DNA of 64,000 nt from Actinomyces johnsonii (GTDB lineage: Bacteria > Actinomycetota > Actinomycetes > Actinomycetales > Actinomycetaceae). The stretch spans positions 124,001 to 188,000 of the forward strand of contig NZ_VICB01000004.1 of assembly GCF_006546835.1 (NCBI RefSeq), read 5' to 3'. Each line of letters begins with the position of its first letter. The first letter of the stretch is position 1. The translations under genes were made by a program, and so were the position numbers. Shown here one piece after another: positions 17,973-27,956 of the stretch. A model generated the notes under the pieces. It did not search any database, had not been told where the DNA came from, and saw nothing but the letters and a program-made list of their open reading frames with translations.

Positions 17973-18475
17973 GCGGGAGGCCGGTCCCCGGGAGCGTTCT
18001 TCGACGAGTGTCGAAGCAGATGCGTCGCCTGCGCCGGGAGGAGGATGGACAGACGCTCCTGCTGGGAATCGGGCTCATCTGTATCGTCTTCGCCCTGCTG
18101 TTCATCGCGGCCTCGGCGACAGCCGTCTACCTAGACCTCAAGACTCTCACGTCGCTGGCGGATTCGGCCGCGGCCGCGGGAGCAGACGGAACGGACGCGA
18201 ACCCGTACTACGGGGGCGATGGGACGGGCGCGGCGCCCGGCGTTCTGACCGATGCGGAGGTGGGCGTCAACGCCTCTGCCGATCTGTCGGCCCAGCCGGC
18301 GGCCGCCAAGCTGGCGGGGACCACGATCATCGGCGCCCGGGCCGCCGATGGCCAGACCGCCGTGGTGACGCTGCAAGCCCGCTCCCGTCCGCCCTTCCTG
18401 CCCTGGGGCATCATCCCCGCCGATGGCTTCACCATCACCGCCACCGGTTCGGCCCGAATGACGACGACGCAGTGA
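17969..18475 (+). CDS. Tad-operon single-span protein (putative Flp-pilus helper, TadE/TadG type)
   Basis: A 168-aa protein starting at GTG 17969, with AAGGAGGAG directly upstream and a GTGA overlap with the previous stop. The motif 'EEDGQTLLLGIGLI' leads into one helix (about residues 29-52), as in the pseudopilin-like proteins that end actinobacterial tad loci. The rest is an outer domain of about 110 residues rich in Ala and Gly. It is the last gene of the operon and is followed by a terminator overlapping its stop codon. Confidence 0.78.
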   Translation: MSGRPVPGSVLRRVSKQMRRLRREEDGQTLLLGIGLICIVFALLFIAASATAVYLDLKTLTSLADSAAAAGADGTDANPYYGGDGTGAAPGVLTDAEVGVNASADLSAQPAAAKLAGTTIIGARAADGQTAVVTLQARSRPPFLPWGIIPADGFTITATGSARMTTTQ

Positions 18476-18493
18476 GCCGACAGACTCACTGCG
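18468..18493 (+). terminator. Hairpin at end of tad operon
   Basis: A 9-bp stem CGCAGTGAG (18468-18476) pairs with 18485-18493 around an 8-base loop. The left arm contains the operon's last stop codon. No clear T-run. Confidence 0.5.
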
Positions 18494-18551
18494 CCGTAGC
18501 GGGTTGGTTGGGCTGCTGCTGAGCGGGATGGTGACGGGCTGGGAGCCGTAG

Positions 18552-18908
18552 TCAGGCCTGCTCGACGAAGCCCGTTGAGACGACGGGGGAGGAGTGCCGG
18601 TGCAGGTGCATCCGGGCGCGCAGCTCCTCCTTCTGCCGACGTGAGAGCTGGGCGATGTAGGCCCGCTTCACCGTGAACAGGATGTTGATGCCCACCAGGA
18701 GGTAGAAGGCGTTGGCGATGACGCTGGGCCAGGCCCCGGAGCTCGCGCAGTTGATGGTCAGCAGTACCGAACCTGTGATGTTGAGGGCCTGGTACTTGAG
18801 GGAATCGCCCGCGATCGTGCCCTTGGAGACCAGGAAGTAGGCCACGAGGAGCTCGGCGGCACCGATCCAGCCGCCGAGAGAGATGAGGGAGGGGAGCACA
18901 TCGTTCAC
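18552..18908 (-). CDS. CBU_0592-type small membrane protein
   Basis: A 118-aa protein with about three hydrophobic segments (residues 8-28, 40-57, 62-80). The block 'GDSLKYQALNITGSVLL' followed by 'GAWPSVIANAFYLLVGI' is the recognisable pattern of the CBU_0592 family, whose function is unknown. The C-terminus is basic and His-rich (ARMHLHRHSS). It is divergent from the LysR regulator with only 73 bases between, so that regulator may control it. Confidence 0.75.
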   Translation of the reverse strand: MNDVLPSLISLGGWIGAAELLVAYFLVSKGTIAGDSLKYQALNITGSVLLTINCASSGAWPSVIANAFYLLVGINILFTVKRAYIAQLSRRQKEELRARMHLHRHSSPVVSTGFVEQA

Positions 18909-18981
18909 GGAACCGATTCTTGGCCCGTCCTCCGATGAAGGTCAATCGCATCTCTCTGCATGAGGGGTGTAGATTTACTTC

Positions 18982-19893
18982 ATGCAGGTACTGCCTCAGA
19001 GACTCTCGGTTCTATTGGCCGTCCACCGGGCCGGAGGAGTCGTCGCAGCGGCAGATATCCTTCACATCACGCCGTCCGCAGTCTCCCAGCAGATTCGCCT
19101 GCTGGAGCGCGAGTGCGGCACCCTGGTCCTGGATCGCGCACCCACCGGAGCCGTGCTCACCGTGGCCGGCAAGGTTCTGGCGGATGCGGCCGAGCGCATC
19201 GAGGACGAGCTGACCACCGTGCGCCGTGAGCTGGCGGACCTGGACGATTCCATCCCCTCAGGTGTGGTGCGTGTGGGAAGCTTCGCCTCCGCCGTCCGTG
19301 CCCTCCTGCTGCCCCTGCTGTCGTCGCTAGCGACCACCAGTCCGGAGCTGGAGGTGATCGTTGAGGAGGTCGAGGAGCGCAATGCCCTGTCCCGGCTGCG
19401 CCGGGGCGAGCTCGACCTGGTCCTCATCGAGCGCGACGAGCACACGCTTCCATCCGCGCCCCGGGGTATGGCAGATATGCCGTTGCTGGACGAGTCCTGG
19501 CTCGTCGTTGTGCCGGCCGAGCAGGCGACTCCCTCCACTCTGGCGGATTTGGTGAGGGCAACCTGGATCGACCTCGCCCCGGGGACGGCGGGCGCCTTCG
19601 CCTTGGACCGCTTGGAGCGCCAGCTGGGGACGCCGTTGACGATGCGACACGTCGCCTACGATTACGACGTCGTCCTGGCCATGGTCAGCCAGGGGCTGGG
19701 GTGCGCACTCCTGCCCGAGCTGGCCGTCTACTCCGGGCTCGTCCCGGACGAGCTCAGTGTGGTGCGCCTGCCCGGCCTGGGTGTGCGCCAGCTGGTGGTG
19801 CGCCACCGCTCGACCCGCACCGAACCGAGCCCGGCAACGCGTGCGGTGCTCGAGGCGTTGCTTGCCCAGGCCCAGGGGCTCGAGCTGGGGTGA
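18982..19893 (+). CDS. LysR family transcriptional regulator
   Basis: A 303-aa DNA-binding protein. The N-terminal winged helix-turn-helix (about 1-60) contains '[18 protein letters not shown]' and '[17 protein letters not shown]'. The rest is a LysR substrate-binding domain, including '[20 protein letters not shown]'. The inducer is unknown. LysR regulators usually control a divergent neighbour, here the CBU_0592-type gene. It ends 118 bases before prfB. Confidence 0.9.
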   Translation: MQVLPQRLSVLLAVHRAGGVVAAADILHITPSAVSQQIRLLERECGTLVLDRAPTGAVLTVAGKVLADAAERIEDELTTVRRELADLDDSIPSGVVRVGSFASAVRALLLPLLSSLATTSPELEVIVEEVEERNALSRLRRGELDLVLIERDEHTLPSAPRGMADMPLLDESWLVVVPAEQATPSTLADLVRATWIDLAPGTAGAFALDRLERQLGTPLTMRHVAYDYDVVLAMVSQGLGCALLPELAVYSGLVPDELSVVRLPGLGVRQLVVRHRSTRTEPSPATRAVLEALLAQAQGLELG

Positions 19894-20011
19894 CGGATCA
19901 GACGTGCTGCAGCTTGCGGACGAGCGCCGGCGAGGGGCGATGATGGTCGGCGCCGACCGACGAGACGGCGCCGACGGCGCCCCAGGCGCGTTCTGCCGTA
20001 GACTCGTCTCC

Positions 20012-21133
20012 GTGGCCACTGACTTCTCCTCCGAGATCGAACGACTCCGACACACCTACGCCTCCATCGCCGCGGTGACCGACCCCGATGCCCTGCGCGC
20101 CCGCATCGCCGAGCTCTCCGAGCAGGCCTCCGCCCCGGACCTGTGGGATGACCCCGACTCCGCCCAAGTGGTCACCTCCGCCCTGTCCCACGCCCAGGCC
20201 GACCTCAAGCGCGTCGAGAGTCTGGGGGAGCGCATCGAGGACCTCGAGGCGATGGTCGAGCTCGCTGGTGAGGAGGAGGGGGAGGATGCCGCCGAGATCC
20301 TCGCCGAGGCCGAGTCGGACCTGACGGCCATCAGCAAGGACCTCTCCGACTTGGAAATCCGCACGCTACTGAGTGGCGAGTACGATCCGCGCGACGCCGT
20401 CGTCACCATCCGCTCGGGCGCCGGCGGCGTGGATGCCGCCGACTTCGCCGAGATGCTCCTGCGCATGTACACCCGGTGGGCCGAGCGGCACGACTATCCC
20501 GTCAAGGTCCTCAACACCTCTTACGCAGAGGAGGCGGGCCTGAAGTCGGTCACCTTCGAGGTTCACGCCCCGTACGCCTACGGGACCTTGAGCGTCGAGG
20601 GCGGCACGCACCGCCTGGTGCGCATCAGCCCCTTCGACAACCAGGGCCGCCGCCAGACCTCTTTCGCCGCCGTCGAGGTCATCCCTCTCATCGAGTCCAC
20701 CGACCACATCGACATCCCCGAGACCGACATCCGCATCGATGTCTTCCGCTCTTCGGGACCCGGCGGGCAGAGCGTCAACACTACCGACTCCGCCGTGCGC
20801 ATCACCCACCTGCCCACGGGCCTGGTGGTCTCCATGCAGGATGAGAAGTCCCAGATCCAGAACCGTGCCGCCGCGATGCGCGTCCTCCAGTCGCGCCTGC
20901 TCCTGCTCAAGCAGCAGGAGGAGGATGCCAAGAAGAAGGAGCTCGCCGGGGACGTCAAGGCCTCCTGGGGGGACCAGATGCGCTCCTACGTCCTCAATCC
21001 CTACCAGATGGTCAAGGACCTGCGGACCAACTTCGAGGTCGGCAACCCCGACTCGGTATTCGACGGCGACATCGACGGCTTCATTGACGCCGGTATCCGC
21101 TGGCGCAAGCAGCAGGAAACGGCCGAGGACTGA
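20012..21133 (+). CDS. prfB: Peptide chain release factor 2
   Basis: A 373-aa class-I release factor for UGA and UAA stops. It has the tripeptide anticodon-like 'SPF' in '[11 protein letters not shown]' and the catalytic 'GGQ' in '[16 protein letters not shown]' near residue 250. The start is GTG at 20012 ([12 protein letters not shown]), the natural RF2 N-terminus; a longer upstream frame exists but reads like leader. The gene is one uninterrupted frame without the programmed +1 frameshift found in many bacteria. A strong terminator follows. Confidence 0.96.
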   Translation: MATDFSSEIERLRHTYASIAAVTDPDALRARIAELSEQASAPDLWDDPDSAQVVTSALSHAQADLKRVESLGERIEDLEAMVELAGEEEGEDAAEILAEAESDLTAISKDLSDLEIRTLLSGEYDPRDAVVTIRSGAGGVDAADFAEMLLRMYTRWAERHDYPVKVLNTSYAEEAGLKSVTFEVHAPYAYGTLSVEGGTHRLVRISPFDNQGRRQTSFAAVEVIPLIESTDHIDIPETDIRIDVFRSSGPGGQSVNTTDSAVRITHLPTGLVVSMQDEKSQIQNRAAAMRVLQSRLLLLKQQEEDAKKKELAGDVKASWGDQMRSYVLNPYQMVKDLRTNFEVGNPDSVFDGDIDGFIDAGIRWRKQQETAED

Positions 21134-21164
21134 GCGGCTCGCTTCATTAGAAGCGTCACCGGAG

Positions 21165-21199
21165 TCAGGGATCCCCCGGAGGGATCCCTGATTTCTTTT
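21165..21199 (+). terminator. Rho-independent terminator after prfB
   Basis: An 11-bp perfect stem TCAGGGATCCC (21165-21175) pairs with 21181-21191 around CCGGA and is followed by TTTCTTTTC. Confidence 0.9.
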
Positions 21200-21265
21200 C
21201 TATGTGCCCCTGGTTTCTCTGACTTGCGATTGAGGTCGCAAAATATTAGACGTACCGTGAATTTT

Positions 21266-22216
21266 ATGAGCGCATCACATGAAAAACTTCGGTCGGTGGA
21301 AGTCTCATCAACACTCTCGTCTCTCGAGTCCTCGGATCTCAGTGGGTATCGATCAGATCAAGGTCGTCACCTCACCGCAGGCGGCAAGGTTCTGCGCATT
21401 GTCATCGCGGTTGCGATGATGTTCGCCTGCGCGCTCGCTCCGCCTATACTGAAGCAGGTTCCTGTCATCCAGTCTTTTGCTCTCGCACATGAGAATCCCG
21501 TTGGTCTCGTGGAGTCATTCGCGGTGGGGTCGTGTGTGTTGCTGATCTATGGGGCGGCGGTGGTGCTCGCTCTTACCTTGTGCTACGTCTTGGGCTGTAC
21601 GCTTGACCGGGGTCGGCGTGTCGGTATGGGGCTGCGCACCGACAGACGTGCGCTGCTGTGGCTGGCAGGGATGATTCTGGCTGCGCTCGTCGTAGACCTT
21701 GTGGTGGCCGGCATGCTTCATGTCTTCGGGATTGCTGGTGGAGGCCAGCCGTTACCCCAGAGCCCAGCGTGGCTCATGATCGTCGAGTCCTTCTCCATAG
21801 CCTTCCTTCTCCAGGGAATCCCTGAGGAGATCATATGGAGGGGGTGGCTCTACTCCTCACTGGGTGAGACGCGTTTCGCAGCAGTGTCCAGCGTCCTCGG
21901 ATTCACTGCTCTTCATCTTCTCTCTCAAGGAGGTCAGCAGAATCTTCTTGAGCACCTCACATATCTCGCCTTGCCGTGCGGATTTGCGGTGACAGCATTG
22001 ATTGTTCGAATGATCTCCGGGTCGACCTGGGCGGCCATCGGCGTGCACGGGGGATTTCATGTGGCGAACGACGTGTTGTCGGATCGGTTGCATCTCCCCA
22101 GCGGGTCGATCACCTGGGTGCTCCAAGGCCTACTCTGGGCCGCGGTCGGCCTTCTCATTCTCGCCTTCCACCGCCGTCGTCAGCGGCTGGCGGCGTTGAC
22201 AGACCGGACATGTTGA
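21266..22216 (+). CDS. CPBP family intramembrane glutamic/metallo-endopeptidase
   Basis: A 316-aa protein with about seven hydrophobic segments and the CPBP (Abi) motifs in order: 'EEIIWRGWLYSSLG', 'FTALHLLS' and 'HGGFHVANDVL'. Such proteins are membrane proteases involved in prenyl-protein processing or in bacteriocin-related roles; nothing nearby identifies a substrate. The start at 21266 (MSASHEKL) is chosen over one 14 codons upstream. The 5' part and upstream region are more AT-rich than the neighbours. The last 62 bases overlap the 3' end of the convergent alkyltransferase gene. Confidence 0.85.
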   Translation: MSASHEKLRSVEVSSTLSSLESSDLSGYRSDQGRHLTAGGKVLRIVIAVAMMFACALAPPILKQVPVIQSFALAHENPVGLVESFAVGSCVLLIYGAAVVLALTLCYVLGCTLDRGRRVGMGLRTDRRALLWLAGMILAALVVDLVVAGMLHVFGIAGGGQPLPQSPAWLMIVESFSIAFLLQGIPEEIIWRGWLYSSLGETRFAAVSSVLGFTALHLLSQGGQQNLLEHLTYLALPCGFAVTALIVRMISGSTWAAIGVHGGFHVANDVLSDRLHLPSGSITWVLQGLLWAAVGLLILAFHRRRQRLAALTDRTC

Positions 22217-22706
22217 CCCCCTCCATCTCCAGGAGACGTTCCTTCCGGTCGACCCCGCCTGCGTAGCCGCGCAGGCTCCCGTCGGAGGCAAGCACACGGT
22301 GGCACGGCACGATGAGAGTGATCGGGTTGTGCCCGACCGCGCCACCCACGGCCTGGGCGGACATCTGCTTGCGGCCCAAGCGACGCGCAACCTCGGCAGC
22401 GATACGGGCATAGGTGCTGGTGGCGCCGAAGGGGACGGAGAGCATGATGGAGGTGACCATCTTCTTGAAGTCGGAGCCCTCGACCCTGATCGGCGGAGTG
22501 AATCCCGGGTCGGTGCCCTCGAAGTAGGTATCGAGCCACTGGGCCGTCTGCGTGAAGACGGGCAGATGGGGCTGGACTACCGCGTCGTCGCTGATCGTCG
22601 AACGGTCGTAGTTCTGGCCGTCGAACCACAGACCTGTCAGGTGCTCGCCATCGCCGGCCATGGTCATGGCTCCCAAGGGGGACTCGTAATGGTTGAGGTA
22701 GTGCAT
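22155..22706 (-). CDS. ogt: Methylated-DNA--protein-cysteine methyltransferase (Ogt type)
   Basis: A 183-aa suicide repair protein that moves alkyl groups from O6-alkylguanine to its own cysteine in 'IVPCHRVLASDG'. The preceding 'GGAVGHNPI' and following 'GYAGGVDRKERLLEMEGV' are the family pattern. The N-terminal domain begins 'MHYLNHYESPLGAM'. Start at 22706 is chosen because GGGGAAGGG lies upstream. A short Asp/Gly-rich tail after 'EGV' lies in the 62-base overlap with the convergent CPBP gene. Confidence 0.93.
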   Translation of the reverse strand: MHYLNHYESPLGAMTMAGDGEHLTGLWFDGQNYDRSTISDDAVVQPHLPVFTQTAQWLDTYFEGTDPGFTPPIRVEGSDFKKMVTSIMLSVPFGATSTYARIAAEVARRLGRKQMSAQAVGGAVGHNPITLIVPCHRVLASDGSLRGYAGGVDRKERLLEMEGVNMSGLSTPPAADDGGGRRE

Positions 22707-22932
22707 CGTTCCCTTCCCCTCGTTCGTCTTCCTGCTCATGGTGTCACGCTCGGGCACGGTTCTGCCTCGCATCGGCTCGCTGCGGATCCGCGTGCACCGT
22801 CTCACCTCCGCCGTCGTCGCCATTGCTCCGGGGCTCCCTTAGGCTTGGCCACGGTGCGCAGGGCGGGACCGGTCGGTCGCCGTCGTCGCGCAGAACCTCC
22901 GCTCACACCCTGACGAAAGGCGCAGACGAGCA

Positions 22933-24615
<1,683 letters not shown>

Positions 24616-24970
24616 GCCCTGAGTGATCGAGCTCCGGCTCGATCCGCCATCTCAGACAGAGACGCCATTCCCTCAGCCGACCGGCTGAGGGAATGGCGTC
24701 TCTATTACGGACAATGAGGGTGCCGCGTCATGGTGCTGAAAACCGTCATCGCTGGAGACTCTGAGACCTGCACCAAGAGCGGTGATGCCTGTGTCGGAGC
24801 GACTCAGTTCAGAAAATTGACCACGATAGTGTTTGGAGTAGGTGATCGTCAAGGGGGATTGACCGCTCTGGTGTGATTTGCAAGGTGGCTTTTATGGTTT
24901 TTTCAGGCGGTAACCTTGTGTGGCTGGGTTGCCGTCTTGAGTACTCCGCCACTTTGAAAGGACAATTATC
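24616..24970 (+). other. Intergenic region between ettA and the I36-type inhibitor
   Basis: This 355-base gap holds the ettA terminator at its left end. The right part is AT-rich compared with the rest of the window and contains two TTGACC hexamers (24817-24822 and 24859-24864) that could be -35 elements for the secreted inhibitor, but neither has a convincing -10 partner. GAAAGGACA lies just before the inhibitor start region. No gene is visible. Confidence 0.4.
24658..24703 (+). terminator. Terminator after ettA
   Basis: A perfect 21-bp stem pairs 24658-24678 with 24683-24703 around the tetraloop GACC, followed by ATTA. Confidence 0.85.
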
Positions 24971-25426
24971 ATGGGTGCAACAATGGCTCGCCGTGTCGCA
25001 AGTGCCGGCTCACTTCTCGCACTCGTCGCCGGCGCTCTCCTGATTCCGACCTCGACAGCAAGCGCTGCTGAGAGAGACGGAGTCTGTGACGAGGGGGAGG
25101 TCTGCTTCTACTACAACAGCAACGGGAAAGGATCGGTTTCCGACTTCAGTAGTTCCGTCCCAAACTATGGGGGAAGTCAGCCCAACTGCTATGAGTTCAA
25201 GGGGGACGGAAATGGTCGAGGTGAGTGTGTGAAGAACAATGTGGCCTCGGTCTGGAATCGGACGGGCCAGTCGGTGACTATTTACTACAACTCCAACTAT
25301 TCGGGGCCTAGTCAAACGATTCCTGACGGTGAGCCGGTGAACCTCCGTCCTGACCTCAAGAATGAGAATGCGTCGCATAAGATCGACAACTTTAAGTTGT
25401 GCGTGAATGGGAACTGCCCCTTGTAG
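24971..25426 (+). CDS. Secreted peptidase-inhibitor-like protein (family I36, beta/gamma-crystallin fold)
   Basis: A 151-aa exported protein. An N-terminal signal peptide (basic start, hydrophobic core about 12-28, cleavage after 'TASA') is followed by about 118 mature residues. Two related segments, 'EVCFYYNSNGKGSVSDF' and 'TIYYNSNYSGPSQTI', carry the Tyr-Asn-Ser/Gly pattern of the crystallin-like I36 family, to which Streptomyces metalloproteinase inhibitor belongs. Six or more Cys residues suggest disulfides. Start at 24971 or at the next Met (24983, MARRVAS). The target protease is unknown. Confidence 0.78.
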   Translation: MGATMARRVASAGSLLALVAGALLIPTSTASAAERDGVCDEGEVCFYYNSNGKGSVSDFSSSVPNYGGSQPNCYEFKGDGNGRGECVKNNVASVWNRTGQSVTIYYNSNYSGPSQTIPDGEPVNLRPDLKNENASHKIDNFKLCVNGNCPL

Positions 25427-25456
25427 CCTGGGCTGAGCTGATGGGGTGTCGTAAAC

Positions 25457-25498
25457 AGCAGTGCCAGTCGACTTCAACAGATGTCGACTGGCACTGCT
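25457..25498 (+). terminator. Terminator after the I36-type gene
   Basis: A 16-bp perfect stem AGCAGTGCCAGTCGAC (25457-25472) pairs with 25483-25498 around a 10-base loop. Only CTCATGATAA follows, so the T-run is poor. Confidence 0.7.
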
Positions 25499-25584
25499 CT
25501 CATGATAAACGTTCCCGATTGCGTCTCACGTGCCTTGTCCGGCAAGATTGACCGTGCTTAGAGTGCCTATTGGGAGGCGTTGCG

Positions 25585-26304
25585 ATGAGTAGGAAGACAC
25601 CGGACCTCATTCCCGAAGGCGGCGTCATAGGGAGGCTCCCGTTCGAGGGGTGGTGGCTGAGCGAGCTCAGCCCCGCGCGCCGCGTCCCGAGCCACGGGAC
25701 CGACCTGTTCGGCACCACGTACGCGCTCGACTTCCTTGTCGTCGACGATGACGGTCGCACGGCGCCTGCTCGCAGCCTGCGCACGGTCTTCGCCACCGAA
25801 CCGCCAGAGCTCTTCTACGCCTTCGGGCGCCCCCTGTACTCGCCCATCGCAGGAACCGTGGTGTCTGTTCACGACGGCGAACCCGACCACGAGGCGCGCC
25901 GCTCGATACTGACGCTCATCCCGTACGGGTTGAGTCAGCCCCGGAGGATTCGACGGGGACTGACCGCGATCCTTGGGAATCACGTCATCATCCAGGTTGC
26001 AGAAAGCCCTTACTACGTTGGACTCGTACACCTTCAGCGAGGCTCCGTTCAGGCGTCGGCTGGTGACCGGGTGAGCGCCGGCGATCAGATCGGCAGATGC
26101 GGCAACTCCGGGAACTCCACGCAGCCCCATCTCCACATTCAAGCGATGGACAGCCCTGATCCCTATGCCGCGAAGGGTGTGCCGCTCCGTTTCGACGAGT
26201 TCCAGCAACACCGCCCGAGGCAAGGTGCCCCGTGGACGCTGCGTGAGCAGGCCTGCCCGGAGCAGGGCTCGGTCGTCGCTCGCCTTGATGACGCCATAGA
26301 ATGA
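25585..26304 (+). CDS. M23-like peptidase (LytM domain) without signal peptide
   Basis: A 239-aa protein with a LytM-type zinc site: 'SHGTDLFGTTYALDF' near residue 40 and the HxH motif in 'GNSGNSTQPHLHIQ' near 185. The segment 'LYSPIAGTVVSVHDG' and the later 'GDRVSAGDQIGRCGNSG' are the usual M23 core. The first motif deviates from the standard HxxxD spacing. No signal peptide or membrane helix is seen, which is odd for a wall hydrolase. Start at 25585 follows GGGAGG at 25572-25577. Confidence 0.8.
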   Translation: MSRKTPDLIPEGGVIGRLPFEGWWLSELSPARRVPSHGTDLFGTTYALDFLVVDDDGRTAPARSLRTVFATEPPELFYAFGRPLYSPIAGTVVSVHDGEPDHEARRSILTLIPYGLSQPRRIRRGLTAILGNHVIIQVAESPYYVGLVHLQRGSVQASAGDRVSAGDQIGRCGNSGNSTQPHLHIQAMDSPDPYAAKGVPLRFDEFQQHRPRQGAPWTLREQACPEQGSVVARLDDAIE

Positions 26305-26583
26305 GTCTCAGATCCGGCGTGACGATCCGTTGCGGTGCTGCTGCGGCCTGATTACGACGAGAAGTAGGGGATGAGCCTACGGCGCGGTGCGCTGGTTCTG
26401 ATCGGGGACGTACTTGTACGGCGAGGACTGCGTCTTCCTGCAAACCTCTGAGGCCCGGTGGCAGTCGTTTGTCGGAAAAGTACGTCCTGGACGGACAACG
26501 CAGTTCCCGCCCCGTACCGAGTCGCTGAGGCCACACAGGGGAACAGTGAAGGCAGCAGTGACTCCTATGAGGAAACCTTTATT

Positions 26584-26940
26584 TTAGGCATGCCATGCCA
26601 TAGTGCCGTGAATGATTGCCGCGATTGATGGACCAACGATCATGGCCGGCTCTCTGCGTCGGATACCGATACCGACGTCGACGATTTGGACCACCGTTGC
26701 AGCAATGAGGACCAGTCTCACGGTAGTAACGTCTAAAGCTGCGACGAAAGGCACGACTGCGGTGACTATGCCAAAGGGAACCGCTCGAGCCGCATACATC
26801 TGAGCGAAGAACCTCTCCCCGGGGCTGACCTCTCGCGACTTACTCATGATCTGAGGTCGGAAGACAATCAGCAGCGACGACGTCATGCTGATAGTGGCAG
26901 CAATGGCGTTGAGGACCTGAAGCATAGCAATCACCGCCAT
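26584..26940 (-). CDS. Small membrane protein, unknown
   Basis: A 118-aa protein with about four hydrophobic segments: residues 3-23, 48-68, 70-90 and 98-114. A short loop 'SKSREVSPGERFFAQMYAAR' follows the first helix. I do not recognise a named family with confidence; it resembles small four-helix proteins of the DUF4267 kind. Start at 26940 (MAVIAMLQ) has no clear ribosome site; the Met six codons later is an alternative. Hydrophobic composition supports coding. Confidence 0.6.
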   Translation of the reverse strand: MAVIAMLQVLNAIAATISMTSSLLIVFRPQIMSKSREVSPGERFFAQMYAARAVPFGIVTAVVPFVAALDVTTVRLVLIAATVVQIVDVGIGIRRREPAMIVGPSIAAIIHGTMAWHA

Positions 26941-26975
26941 GAACCGTTTGAGACGATAGAAATGCAGAAAAGGCG

Positions 26976-27956
26976 TCAGTCGGGGAGCGTGCTGCCGTCG
27001 TCGCCCTCGCCCATGCGGATCCGCCAACGGCCCGATCCGGCGCCGGTCGCTGAGTCCGTGGGTATGCGGACCATGCCCTCCTGGGCGATGGTCGACACGA
27101 GCCTGCCGGATGAGTCGAAGACCTGGGCTCGCGCCATGCCCCGGCCACCCTGTGAGGAGGGGGAGTCCTGCACGTAGAGCAGCCAGTCGCCCATGTCCAC
27201 GTCCCGGTGGAACCACTGTGCGTGGTCAAGGGTTGCCAGACTCATGCCCTCACTGCGCCAGGACAGCCCCTGGCTGCGCAGCACCGGCTCCAGCATCACC
27301 TGGTCACACACATAGGCCAGCAGCGCCCGGTGCACGGTCTGAGAGGTCTGCGTCGGGATACGACTGCGCGAACGCATCCACAGATGTTGGCGGCCGGCTC
27401 GCTCCTTGGCAGGGCGCAGATAGAGGTTGCCCTCCACGTGCCTGAGGTCGAATGCCGCCGTGCGCCCCAGAAAGCGCGCCACCGGGTGATCGATGGTGCG
27501 GAAGATCTCCAGGGCGCTCGTCAGGTCCTCAGGCCGCGGCACTGAGGGAGCAGTGACGTGAATGTCAGCCCCCTCCTGCTCCTCCTGGAAGGAGGTGAGC
27601 ATCGTGAGGATCGGTGTGCCCTCCTGAGACGCCGCGGTGCGTCTCTGAGAGAAGGAACGCCCGTCATGCAGCCGCTCGACGGCGAAGCTGATCGGCTTGT
27701 CCGGCTGACCGCCCCGCATGAAGAAGGCGTGGACCGAGTGCGGCAGACGTTCCCCGTCTCCGTCGTCTTCGACCGTGGCGGCTGCGGCGAGCATGCCCTG
27801 GGCAACCACCTGGCCGCCATAAACCCGACCCGAGAGCTGGGGCAGAGATCCGCCAGTGAAGACGTCCCTCCCGTCTCCCGCCGCCAGGCCGAGGACCCGG
27901 GTCACCGAACCGAGGGGTTCCTCCGTGGCGGCGGGGACGGGATACGGGACCGTCAC
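26976..27956 (-). CDS. tesB: Acyl-CoA thioesterase II (TesB, double hot-dog)
   Basis: A 326-aa enzyme that hydrolyses acyl-CoA to fatty acid and CoA. The N-terminal hot dog has 'GRVYGGQVVAQGMLAA' and 'HSVHAFFMRGGQPDKP'. The C-terminal hot dog has 'SLATLDHAQWFHRDV' and 'WLLYVQDSPSSQGGRGMA'. These are the TesB signatures. The start is GTG at 27956, which forms a GTGA overlap with the end of ptsI; an upstream Met would lie inside ptsI. Coupling of a thioesterase to ptsI is unusual in functional terms. Confidence 0.92.
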   Translation of the reverse strand: MTVPYPVPAATEEPLGSVTRVLGLAAGDGRDVFTGGSLPQLSGRVYGGQVVAQGMLAAAATVEDDGDGERLPHSVHAFFMRGGQPDKPISFAVERLHDGRSFSQRRTAASQEGTPILTMLTSFQEEQEGADIHVTAPSVPRPEDLTSALEIFRTIDHPVARFLGRTAAFDLRHVEGNLYLRPAKERAGRQHLWMRSRSRIPTQTSQTVHRALLAYVCDQVMLEPVLRSQGLSWRSEGMSLATLDHAQWFHRDVDMGDWLLYVQDSPSSQGGRGMARAQVFDSSGRLVSTIAQEGMVRIPTDSATGAGSGRWRIRMGEGDDGSTLPD

